Under the pieces are notes generated by a model. It did no database searches and was not told the origin of the DNA. It was given only the letters and a program-made list of their open reading frames with translations. A program made the translations under genes and the position numbers. This document shows, piece by piece, positions 5,970 through 12,073 of a stretch of DNA of 12,073 nucleotides. Position 1 is the first letter of the stretch. Each line of letters starts with the position of its first letter. The stretch is from Sphingobacteriales bacterium (GTDB lineage: Bacteria > Bacteroidota > Bacteroidia > Chitinophagales > Chitinophagaceae). The stretch is taken from positions 1-12,073 of the forward strand of contig REAQ01000274.1 of NCBI GenBank assembly GCA_004294195.1, given 5' to 3'.

Positions 5970-8867
5970 CTAACGTTGAATCACAAATTGCTTGCGCATC
6001 TGCTTGCCATTCACTTCAACTACAAGCACATAATTACCGGCACTCAGCTTGTCTGCCCTCAGCCCCGTACCCTCCAACTTCAATTCATGCCTGCCTTTGT
6101 TTTTTATTCCGGCATTATTCTCTCCTATCTTCTGGCCCTGCATGTTCCAAACACTTATCCGCACCGCTCCCGCTTCAGGGATCTCATATACAAGGGTTGA
6201 ACTACTGTTCACGGGGTTTGGATAGATGATCAATGACTTGCCTGAATAATCAGGACGCAGATCATCAAGAGACGTAATAACCGGGTTATTTACATTCCTG
6301 TTGAGGTACACAAAGTATTCGCCGGGCTGCAAGGTGATGGACTCTGCGCCTCCCGTTGCATTCCTAATGGCATTGGTAGTATAAGAATACCATGGACCTG
6401 CTTGCGGGAAGGTCACCGTACCTGTCCTTGGCGAGATGTCAAAGTTGCCAATAACCACTACTTTGAGTGAATCACTCTGCACGGTCATTTGTTTGAATCC
6501 GCTTGCAAGGTCAACAGTAACATTGTTACCCGTAAATGTCTGCTTAAAGTTACTGGTGAGTCGTAATTGGTTAAGACTGGCATATACGTTGAACAGGTTA
6601 ACCCTGTTTGTATTGCTCTGATAATCCCAGCGAATCGGCTTCTGGTCCGTACGGCACTGCTGATCCGGATAAGGTGTAGGAACCGTTCCGTTTGGACAAG
6701 TGGTGATTGAATAGTCATAACCGTATTCCCCAAACTGCCAGATGAGTTTTGGACCAGGCATCATCAGGAAAAATGCTGCTGCTGCTTCCTGGCGCTTCAA
6801 CGCCGTGTTAAGGTCCTTGACATTATAACCACCGGAAGCATTTCCAAAAGTGAGGTTCTTATACATGAGTCGCTCCTCATCGTGGCTTTCTATATAGCCC
6901 AACAGGAAAGGATTGGTCCATCCGCGTTTGGTATGCAGCAGTCCTTCAAAATTTGAATTGGCTGTATAGCCCATCGTGGCTTCGTTCATATTGAAGTTGG
7001 CATTCCCCCAAAACATCATGCCGGCATCAGAGAGTTCTTTTTCTTCTGTATTGTCTGCAAAATGCTCCAGGATGCAATAACTGTTCGGCGATACCGCTTG
7101 CATCTTGTTGTAAATGCGTTTCCAGATGGCAACCCTGCTGGCATCATAAGCACCCCAGGCCGAAACGTTGTTTGGATTATTGACCTGCGTGAAGCCTTTG
7201 GAAAGATCCCAGCGGAATCCATCGAGTTTATAGTTGGTCAGCCAATGTTCCACCACGCGGTCAACCATGTCTTTGGTGGCCTGCGACTCATGATTGAAAT
7301 CATAGCCCACATTGAAAGGATGTTTCGCATCCGGGTTGAACCATGGACTGTTGACCGATGGTTTACCCGCAGCAGCATCCCAATACATCTGCACCATCGG
7401 ACTTTGTCCAAAGGCATGGTTCATCACCATGTCAAGCACTACTGCAATGCCCTGCTTATGACACTCATCAATGAATGCTTTCAAATCATTTTCGGTACCA
7501 TAGTACTTATCCGGCGCAAAGAAGTAGGATACGTTGTAGCCCCAACTGAGGTTGCCTTCGTACTCTGTAAATGGCATGATCTCCAAAACGTTTACGCCTA
7601 ACCGTTTGAAGTAGCCGATCGTATCCTTCAATGTTTTCCAATTGGGCTGCGCAAGAAAATCACGCAACAACAATTCATACACAACGGCACTCTTTTTATC
7701 AGGGCGGTTGAAATTATTCACCTGCCAGGTGTAGCTCGGCTTACGAGTTTGTAAAACACTCACAATACCTGAAGTCTTGCCCGTTGGATACGCTTTCAGG
7801 TTTGGATAAGTAGTGGGAGAAATAAAATTATCATTGTTGGGATCGAGGACCTTCTCGGTATTGTAGTCTGCCACACGAAGAGAACCATCGATCAGATATT
7901 GATAGGCATATTCAGTGCCAGGTGTGAGGCCTGTGAGCCTGATCCAGAACCTGCTGCCATCCGGTGTTTTATTCATCTGGTAGTTCACCTGCTGCGCCCA
8001 GTTGTTGAAATCCCCGAGTACATAAATATTATTCTTTAAAGGTGCATAAAACACCAGTGTAGCAGATGTGTCGCCGGGTTCATAATTGATTCCGTCTTTA
8101 ACACCGGAAGGCAAAGGCGCAACGGTGGCACCACCGCTGACGAAGAAAGACAACTGGTCAACTGATGTATCCGTTCCACTCCTGGCTACAGCAGTAATCA
8201 ACTGCTGCCCGCCGGCAGGAATAGTAAACGTTTGCGAAAAAGTGGTGACATTATTTGCAGTGACAACATTACTGCCATACGTGAATGTGATGTTGGAGAT
8301 ATTGCTGGAATTGGCGGTAACAGTGATGGGATCACCCACTGCTTTGGTGATGGGCTCAAACGATGGCACAAAAGTAGGCTGCCGAAGGGGCTGGTCTATG
8401 CGCACTTTTATACCGGCAGGATATACAGGAATGTACAAGTCTGAACCATCTGCATTACGCTGCACAACAACACCAAGCCCATTGCGAAACAGGATTGATA
8501 CCTGCTGTATCGTTTCTGTGGCATCAGTGATGTTAAAGAAGCTGCGAAGATCTTGTGTGATGGTGTATTTCCATTTCCCATTGCCAAGGGAAATACATTG
8601 CGCCGCGGCATTGGTGGTACCCCAGGTAAACTTTACGTATTTCCAGTCTGTGAAATTTGTGCTCTTGTTGGTGATGACCCCTATGTGAACATAGATATCT
8701 GTAGGCTGGGGATAATTGACCATCGCCTTGTTGCCATAACTGGCATCCATCGTGATTTCAACATTTGAACTACTCTCCCGGAGAAATGAGGGATTTGTAG
8801 TGATCAATTGGGCGGATACCGAAGTATGTCCCCAAACAAATAGGATAAAAAGCAGTATTTGGCGCAT
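5970..8867 (-). CDS. Multidomain GH13 alpha-amylase-family enzyme with T9SS sorting domain
   Basis: Predicted secreted endo-acting alpha-glucan hydrolase, first gene of the sus operon and probably the functional counterpart of SusG. Numbered from the ATG at 8867 (965 residues): signal peptide 1-19 (cleavage at SVSA|QL); a beta-rich domain of about 25-150 resembling starch-binding modules of Bacteroidota amylases; an Ig-like domain near 165-245; a CBM48/isoamylase-N-like E-set domain near 257-365 (VLGDFNNW); the GH13 barrel near 392-745; a beta C-domain; and a C-terminal sorting domain near 880-965 (YPNPVNSSS, SAGNYVLVVEVNG, KQFVIQR). All GH13 regions are intact: DMVMNH at 479-484, GFRWD with nucleophile Asp554, ILEH with acid/base Glu601, and SHDEE with Asp663. 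The sorting domain implies outer-membrane export by T9SS, unlike the SusG lipoprotein. A TTG two codons upstream was rejected in favour of the ATG. The exact GH13 subfamily and bond preference cannot be read from the sequence. Confidence 0.93.
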   Translation of the reverse strand: MRQILLFILFVWGHTSVSAQLITTNPSFLRESSSNVEITMDASYGNKAMVNYPQPTDIYVHIGVITNKSTNFTDWKYVKFTWGTTNAAAQCISLGNGKWKYTITQDLRSFFNITDATETIQQVSILFRNGLGVVVQRNADGSDLYIPVYPAGIKVRIDQPLRQPTFVPSFEPITKAVGDPITVTANSSNISNITFTYGSNVVTANNVTTFSQTFTIPAGGQQLITAVARSGTDTSVDQLSFFVSGGATVAPLPSGVKDGINYEPGDTSATLVFYAPLKNNIYVLGDFNNWAQQVNYQMNKTPDGSRFWIRLTGLTPGTEYAYQYLIDGSLRVADYNTEKVLDPNNDNFISPTTYPNLKAYPTGKTSGIVSVLQTRKPSYTWQVNNFNRPDKKSAVVYELLLRDFLAQPNWKTLKDTIGYFKRLGVNVLEIMPFTEYEGNLSWGYNVSYFFAPDKYYGTENDLKAFIDECHKQGIAVVLDMVMNHAFGQSPMVQMYWDAAAGKPSVNSPWFNPDAKHPFNVGYDFNHESQATKDMVDRVVEHWLTNYKLDGFRWDLSKGFTQVNNPNNVSAWGAYDASRVAIWKRIYNKMQAVSPNSYCILEHFADNTEEKELSDAGMMFWGNANFNMNEATMGYTANSNFEGLLHTKRGWTNPFLLGYIESHDEERLMYKNLTFGNASGGYNVKDLNTALKRQEAAAAFFLMMPGPKLIWQFGEYGYDYSITTCPNGTVPTPYPDQQCRTDQKPIRWDYQSNTNRVNLFNVYASLNQLRLTSNFKQTFTGNNVTVDLASGFKQMTVQSDSLKVVVIGNFDISPRTGTVTFPQAGPWYSYTTNAIRNATGGAESITLQPGEYFVYLNRNVNNPVITSLDDLRPDYSGKSLIIYPNPVNSSSTLVYEIPEAGAVRISVWNMQGQKIGENNAGIKNKGRHELKLEGTGLRADKLSAGNYVLVVEVNGKQMRKQFVIQR

Positions 8868-8892
8868 CAGCAATCAGTTGAGGTCAATTCTT

Positions 8893-8913
8893 ATTGTGTA
8901 ATAAGCACACAAT
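8893..8913. promoter_or_regulatory. Operator candidate 1: ATTGTGT-N7-ACACAAT dyad
   Basis: A perfect inverted repeat with 7-bp arms (8893-8899 and 8907-8913) and a 7-bp centre. It lies in the leader of the amylase-sus operon, just downstream of the predicted transcription start. A second dyad of the same design lies at 8925-8945 with its centre 32 bp away, about three helical turns, which favours a DNA-binding site for a dimeric regulator over a chance hairpin. A smaller palindrome, TTATT-GTGT-AATAA (8891-8904), is nested in it. The regulator is unknown. As RNA it could also form a 7-bp hairpin in the leader. Confidence 0.5.
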
Positions 8914-8920
8914 CGAACAA

Positions 8921-8951
8921 CAAAATTGTGTTTTATTTACACATTACCAAA
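8921..8951 (-). promoter_or_regulatory. Candidate Bacteroidota-type promoter of the amylase-sus operon
   Basis: On the minus strand a TTTG (-33 element, 8948-8951) is followed after 19 bp by CAATTTTG (8921-8928), one mismatch from the Bacteroidota -7 consensus TAnnTTTG. The spacing fits the known 19-21 bp. Transcription would begin near 8914-8917, giving a leader of about 47-50 nt before the ATG at 8867. It is the best match I found in the 172-bp gap between tilS and the amylase gene, and the two dyads flanking it strengthen the case. No transcript data are available here. Confidence 0.5.
8925..8945. promoter_or_regulatory. Operator candidate 2: ATTGTGT-N7-ACACATT dyad
   Basis: A near-perfect inverted repeat (arms 8925-8931 and 8939-8945, one mismatch; centre 7 bp) with the same left arm and arm spacing as the dyad at 8893-8913. 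It fills most of the spacer between the predicted -33 and -7 elements and overlaps the -7 element by 4 bp. A protein bound here would be expected to block RNA polymerase, so repression is the simplest inference. Confidence 0.48.
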
Positions 8952-9039
8952 TGATAGGCATCATAATTTTTCCTGAGTTGTGAAAAAAACGGGTGCTTAA
9001 TCGATTATCTAAAACAAAATACTAATGCATTGAGGGATT

Positions 9040-10374
9040 TTACCTGTTTGACAGCCATTGTATCCTAATCACCTGCCGAGTGGAGGGGGTAATTCTAAAC
9101 CGATGATCGATTCGCTGGCCCAGCACCCAAACGATCCTTCCAGCGGATTCCAGCACCCAAATCTGCTCTTTGTCTATCAGGGAGAGCTTATTGTCAATAA
9201 AGAACCTAGATAGTTTTTTCTTTTTGGTCATTCCCAAAGGGTAAAAATAATCGCCCTGTTTCCAGGGACGCAGTAAAAGAGGATAAACGAGTTCGTTTGC
9301 ATCCAGAAATGCTTCAAGGGGGTTTGTTGTAGGCAACGGAAGACCTGCCGTTTGCATGAACATGATTCGCCCGCCGTGAAAATATACCTCTGTTGATGAC
9401 GCATCAATGGGGACGATGTCAAAAGACTGTGTCAATTGGGGCGACAGCACAAGCCAGTTTCGATTTTTGAGGAGCCGATGGGAGTCTGAAAGCATAACAC
9501 TGCCCGTGGAGGCATTCAGGAAACGGATGATTTCCGGTATTTGTTTTGCACTATAGCCATATGGATGGAAAAGCTCGAAAACAATGGTTTGTAGCGGTTT
9601 TAACCGCCTTAGTTTTTCAACCGGCACCATGATATCATGTCCTTTCTTCGTCACCAGTTTTTTGAGCTTCGCCGTAATGGCTTCGCGATATAAATATTCG
9701 GCCTCCCTGAACCTGGGCATGTTGTTACGCAGGTTGTCCTGTGTGCCCGGATAAACCTGCTCCACCATGGGTATGATATGCTGCCGGAAATAATTTCGTG
9801 TATACTTATCCGTTAAATTTGAACTGTCGGTCATAAAAGCCAGTCCATGATCTTTTGCATAGGCTTCCAGGGATTCCCGGGAAGCGAACAGAATGGGCCG
9901 CACCAGCTTGTCCTGTTTGGGTAATATGCCGCGAAGGCCGGCGATGCCGGTTCCTTTGAAAAGGTTCATCAGCATGGTCTCTGCGTTATCGTCTGCATGA
10001 TGTGCGGTAAGAATAAAAGACAATCCTTTTTCATAAGCGAGGGCCCTGAACCATTCATATCGAAGGGCTCGGGCGGCCTCCTGGATAGCGCATTTATGAT
10101 GAAGCGCATAGCTAGCAGCATCGGCTTGCATCACATGTATGGGCAGGTCATATTCAGATGCGAGTTGTTTCACAAATGCTTCATCCCGATTGCTCTCCTC
10201 GCCGCGCAACTGAAAATTCACATGGGCAAGCTCTACCCGGTAACCGCTGGCAATGGTGAGATGCAGCAACACCACTGAATCCAGGCCGCCACTCAGGGCC
10301 AGCAGCAAGGAATCCTCTTTCCGGAAAAGCTGTTCCTCCAGAATGAAATGCTGATATGCGTGTATGAGTTGCAT
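9040..10374 (-). CDS. tilS: tRNA(Ile)-lysidine synthase TilS
   Basis: TilS uses ATP and lysine to convert the wobble cytidine (C34) of the CAU-anticodon tRNA(Ile) to lysidine, so that it reads AUA as isoleucine; it is cytoplasmic and normally essential. The protein has 444 residues from the ATG at 10374. The PP-loop ATP motif SGGLDS is at 28-33, followed by AHVNFQLRGEES and the conserved TAHHADDNAETMLMNLFKG, all typical of the N-terminal N-type ATPase domain. The last 80 residues (GDYFYPLGM, KKKLSRFFID, WVLGQRIDHRFRI) match the TilS C-terminal domain, so the enzyme is the full-length form. The start overlaps the stop of the upstream TPR gene as TGATG, implying translational coupling; a TTG one codon earlier was rejected. 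No clear hairpin-plus-U-tract terminator follows. Confidence 0.96.
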   Translation of the reverse strand: MQLIHAYQHFILEEQLFRKEDSLLLALSGGLDSVVLLHLTIASGYRVELAHVNFQLRGEESNRDEAFVKQLASEYDLPIHVMQADAASYALHHKCAIQEAARALRYEWFRALAYEKGLSFILTAHHADDNAETMLMNLFKGTGIAGLRGILPKQDKLVRPILFASRESLEAYAKDHGLAFMTDSSNLTDKYTRNYFRQHIIPMVEQVYPGTQDNLRNNMPRFREAEYLYREAITAKLKKLVTKKGHDIMVPVEKLRRLKPLQTIVFELFHPYGYSAKQIPEIIRFLNASTGSVMLSDSHRLLKNRNWLVLSPQLTQSFDIVPIDASSTEVYFHGGRIMFMQTAGLPLPTTNPLEAFLDANELVYPLLLRPWKQGDYFYPLGMTKKKKLSRFFIDNKLSLIDKEQIWVLESAGRIVWVLGQRIDHRFRITPSTRQVIRIQWLSNR

Positions 10375-10685
10375 CAATAGATCAGGTCTTCGTAAGCCGC
10401 TTGTAATTCACGATAGGCGTGTTGATCTCCTGCTGCCCTGCAGGCCTCCATCCCCCGTTCATAGACCCCGATCGCGTCTTCCTTTGCGCCGATGGTCTCT
10501 AGTAATTTGGCAAGATGATAATAGGTTCCGGTATAGCCAGCGTCTATGGTTAACACGCGTTCAAACCAAGCCTTTGCCGCTTGTAAATCATTGATCTTTA
10601 CGTACTCCAACGCCAAGGCATGCATGAGAAATGTATCCTCCGGCTGACGCCCCAAATACTCCTGCAGTTTTTTGATCTTGTCCAT
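10374..10685 (-). CDS. Small TPR-repeat protein
   Basis: A 103-residue protein with no signal peptide or membrane segment, so probably cytoplasmic. Two tetratricopeptide-type helical hairpins can be seen at about 17-50 (ALALEYVKINDLQAAKAWFE) and 51-85 (YYHLAKLLETIGAKEDAIGV), with the small residue and Tyr/Leu pattern of TPRs; residues 86-103 form a likely capping helix. Such folds bind other proteins, but no partner or function can be named from sequence. It starts at the ATG at 10685 (a TTG one codon upstream was rejected) and its TGA overlaps the tilS ATG, so the two genes are co-transcribed and probably co-translated. Whether it has a role in tRNA modification is unknown. Confidence 0.85.
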   Translation of the reverse strand: MDKIKKLQEYLGRQPEDTFLMHALALEYVKINDLQAAKAWFERVLTIDAGYTGTYYHLAKLLETIGAKEDAIGVYERGMEACRAAGDQHAYRELQAAYEDLIY

Positions 10686-10729
10686 CAAAATTTAGTTCCT
10701 CGAAAACTTCTTTTTGGAAAATGTGTTGT

Positions 10730-10737
10730 TATATTTG
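10730..10737 (+). promoter_or_regulatory. Candidate -7 promoter element for etfB-etfA
   Basis: TATATTTG is an exact match to the Bacteroidota -7 consensus TAnnTTTG. It lies 46 bp upstream of the etfB ATG in the 98-bp divergent region, which would give a leader of about 40 nt. No TTTG stands at the expected 19-21 bp upstream (the nearest, at 10713-10716, is only 13 bp away), so the -33 half is not supported. Confidence 0.4.
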
Positions 10738-10783
10738 CATTTAGTTGCATAAACAACTTTAATACCGATTAAATGTCAGCCAT

Positions 10784-11527
10784 ATGAAGATACTGGTATG
10801 TATCAGTAAAACGCCGGACACTACGGCAAAAATAGCCTTCACCGAGAACAACACGAAATTCGTCAGCGATGGCGTACAGTGGATCATTAATCCTTATGAT
10901 GAGTGGTATGCCCTGGTGCGTGCCATCGAACTCAAAGAAAAAGATCCATCCACCGTCCTGCATCTCGTCACCGTTGGTGGGGCAGATACTGAACCGATCA
11001 TTCGCAAGGCCCTTGCGCTGGGCGGCGACGAAGCGTACAGGATCAATACTGAACCGGGCGATGCCTATGCGGTGGCCGCGCAAATTGCTGCACTGGCGAA
11101 GGATCAGGGCTATGACCTTATCCTGACCGGAAAAGAGACCATCGATTTCAATAATTCAGCCACGGGCGGATTTCTTGCAGAAATGCTGGACCTCCCCTAT
11201 GTGAGCCTGGCTACTAAGCTGGACCTGAACGGAACTTCGGCTACGCTTAACCGTGAAATTGAAGGCGGTGAGGAAACGATGGAAGTTGCGTTACCATTGG
11301 TGGTCAGCTGTCAGAAAGGAATGGCGGAAGCACGTATTCCCAATATGCGTGGCATCATGGCCGCAAGGACCAAGCCGCTCAAAGTGGTGGATCCCGTTGC
11401 ATTGGATACCCTGACGAGTGTGGTTCAATATGAACTGCCACCTGCCAAGGCCGGTGTGAAACTGGTACCAGCGGATAACCCCGCAGAACTGGTTCGACTG
11501 TTACATGAAGAAGCTAAAATGATCTAA
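10784..11527 (+). CDS. etfB: Electron transfer flavoprotein beta subunit
   Basis: EtfB is the AMP-binding subunit of the heterodimeric electron transfer flavoprotein, a soluble FAD carrier that takes electrons from acyl-CoA and similar dehydrogenases and passes them to the quinone pool through an ETF:quinone oxidoreductase. The protein has 247 residues, normal for the family. It starts MKILVCISKTPDTTAKI, has the conserved INPYDEW at 35-41, the nucleotide-loop region LTGKETIDFNNSATG at about 114-128, and the family signature EARIPNMRGIMAA at 182-194. The ATG at 10784 follows a strong -7 promoter element and the etfA start lies 16 bp after the stop, so the pair forms an operon. Nothing suggests the bifurcating variety, but this cannot be excluded by eye. 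Confidence 0.95.
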   Translation: MKILVCISKTPDTTAKIAFTENNTKFVSDGVQWIINPYDEWYALVRAIELKEKDPSTVLHLVTVGGADTEPIIRKALALGGDEAYRINTEPGDAYAVAAQIAALAKDQGYDLILTGKETIDFNNSATGGFLAEMLDLPYVSLATKLDLNGTSATLNREIEGGEETMEVALPLVVSCQKGMAEARIPNMRGIMAARTKPLKVVDPVALDTLTSVVQYELPPAKAGVKLVPADNPAELVRLLHEEAKMI

Positions 11528-11543
11528 CTCCAAAACGCATTGT

Positions 11544-12073
11544 ATGTCAGTATTAATATTTATCGATCATAGTGAAGGAACGGTTAAGAAGAATTCCCTT
11601 GAAGCTTTGAGCTATGGCGCTGCCCTGGCGGCAAAGATGGGGACCGAAGCTGCAGGATTGGTGCTGGGCACATTGAACGAAGATGCTGCGAGCCTGGGCA
11701 AATATGGTATCAAAAAAGTTTTTCAGGTGAGCGATGCTTCCCTGAATGTTCTTGACGCGCAGGTTTACGCGCAGGTAATCACGGAAGCGGCTGGAAAAAC
11801 CGGCGCACAGGTACTCGTGTTTTCCAACAACACTACCGGAAAATCCATAGCCCCAAGGGTTGCTGCAAGGATGAAAGCTGGCCTGGTGTCTGGAGCTGTG
11901 GCCCTGCCCGATCTCCAGAACGGATTCGTGGTGAAGAAGAACGTGTTCTCCGGAAAAGCTTTTGCCCATATCGCCATCACATCGGCCCAAAAAGTAATTG
12001 CCGTGAATCCCAATGCGTTTTCGATCATCGCAGGGGAAGGCTCTGCAAATGTTGAATCACTGAGCGTGACTGT
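11544..12073 (+). CDS. etfA: Electron transfer flavoprotein alpha subunit (3' end outside window)
   Basis: This is the start of the ETF alpha subunit, partner of EtfB; the alpha subunit carries most of the FAD site in its C-terminal domain. The reading frame opens at the ATG at 11544 (MSVLIFIDHSEG) and stays open for 176 codons to the right edge, about half of the usual 315-325 residues. Visible features belong to the N-terminal alpha/beta domain: EALSYGAALAAK, GKYGIKKVFQVSD, VLVFSNNTTGKSIAPRVAARM (about 90-110) and the segment VKKNVFSGKAFAHI, as in other EtfA proteins. The FAD-binding domain lies beyond the window. The gene follows etfB by 16 bp in the same direction and is surely co-transcribed. 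Confidence 0.94.
   Translation, partial: MSVLIFIDHSEGTVKKNSLEALSYGAALAAKMGTEAAGLVLGTLNEDAASLGKYGIKKVFQVSDASLNVLDAQVYAQVITEAAGKTGAQVLVFSNNTTGKSIAPRVAARMKAGLVSGAVALPDLQNGFVVKKNVFSGKAFAHIAITSAQKVIAVNPNAFSIIAGEGSANVESLSVT

Noticed and set aside
7062-7601. A 179-codon plus-strand open frame opposite the amylase catalytic domain
   Set aside because: It is antisense to the intact GH13 motifs and shows no family features or start signals of its own.
8086-8688. A 200-codon plus-strand open frame opposite the amylase N-terminal region
   Set aside because: It lies wholly antisense to a well-supported gene, has no recognisable domain and a composition typical of a mirrored reading frame.
2898-8867. A wholly new polysaccharide system
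   Set aside because: The gene set (GH13, SusC, SusD, SusE type) matches known starch utilization loci; only details of order, export and control appear to differ.
8867-9039. Rho-independent terminator for tilS
   Set aside because: No GC-rich stem followed by a U-tract was found in the minus-strand direction; the dyads here are AT-rich and fit operators better.
10374-10377. TTG starts one codon upstream of the ATG for tilS (and likewise for the TPR gene at 10688)
   Set aside because: In each case an ATG follows at once, and for tilS the ATG forms the classic TGATG overlap.
11553-11990. A 145-codon minus-strand open frame at the right edge
   Set aside because: It is antisense to etfA, whose N-terminal domain is clearly recognisable on the plus strand.
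1-12073. tRNA, rRNA, CRISPR arrays, insertion sequences or attachment sites
   Set aside because: No cloverleaf, array of spaced repeats, transposase or integrase gene, or flanking direct repeats was seen; the strands are nearly filled by intact genes.

Overview
The window reads as chromosomal DNA of a Bacteroidota bacterium, most likely of the Chitinophagaceae or a close relative; the genus cannot be fixed from the sequence. The evidence is a SusC/SusD/SusE-type polysaccharide utilization locus, a type IX secretion (T9SS) C-terminal sorting domain, a promoter candidate of the Bacteroidota TTTG / TAnnTTTG type, and start sites without clear Shine-Dalgarno sequences. No mobile elements, RNA genes, CRISPR arrays or broken genes were found, and no stretch longer than 300 bases lacks a gene.

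Positions 1-8867 (minus strand) hold a starch/alpha-glucan utilization operon, transcribed right to left: a multidomain GH13 alpha-amylase-family enzyme with a T9SS sorting domain, the TonB-dependent outer-membrane porter SusC, the glycan-binding lipoprotein SusD, a short SusE-like starch-binding lipoprotein, and a second SusE/SusF-like lipoprotein that runs off the left edge. The gaps between these genes are 6-33 bp, so they are probably one transcript. The expected division of labour is that the exported amylase cuts starch outside the cell, the SusD and SusE-type lipoproteins hold the maltooligosaccharides on the surface, and SusC imports them into the periplasm using TonB energy. A periplasmic neopullulanase (SusA-type), an alpha-glucosidase (SusB-type) and a SusR-type regulator are not in the window.

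The 172-bp gap at 8868-9039 carries the presumed operon promoter. Two 21-bp inverted repeats of the same design (ATTGTGT-N7-ACACAAT and ATTGTGT-N7-ACACATT) lie around it, one in the promoter spacer and one just past the expected transcription start, with centres 32 bp apart. This looks like a double operator and is the most interesting non-coding signal here.

Positions 9040-10685 (minus strand) hold a two-gene unit: a small TPR protein followed by tRNA(Ile)-lysidine synthase (tilS), joined by a TGATG stop/start overlap. After a 98-bp divergent intergenic region, positions 10784-12073 (plus strand) encode the electron-transfer flavoprotein pair etfB and etfA, with etfA cut by the right edge. 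These right-hand genes are ordinary housekeeping functions and have no obvious link to starch use.

Overall this is a recognisable sus-type locus with some variant features (a T9SS-type amylase as first gene, a reduced SusE, a paired operator). I do not see evidence for a wholly new system.
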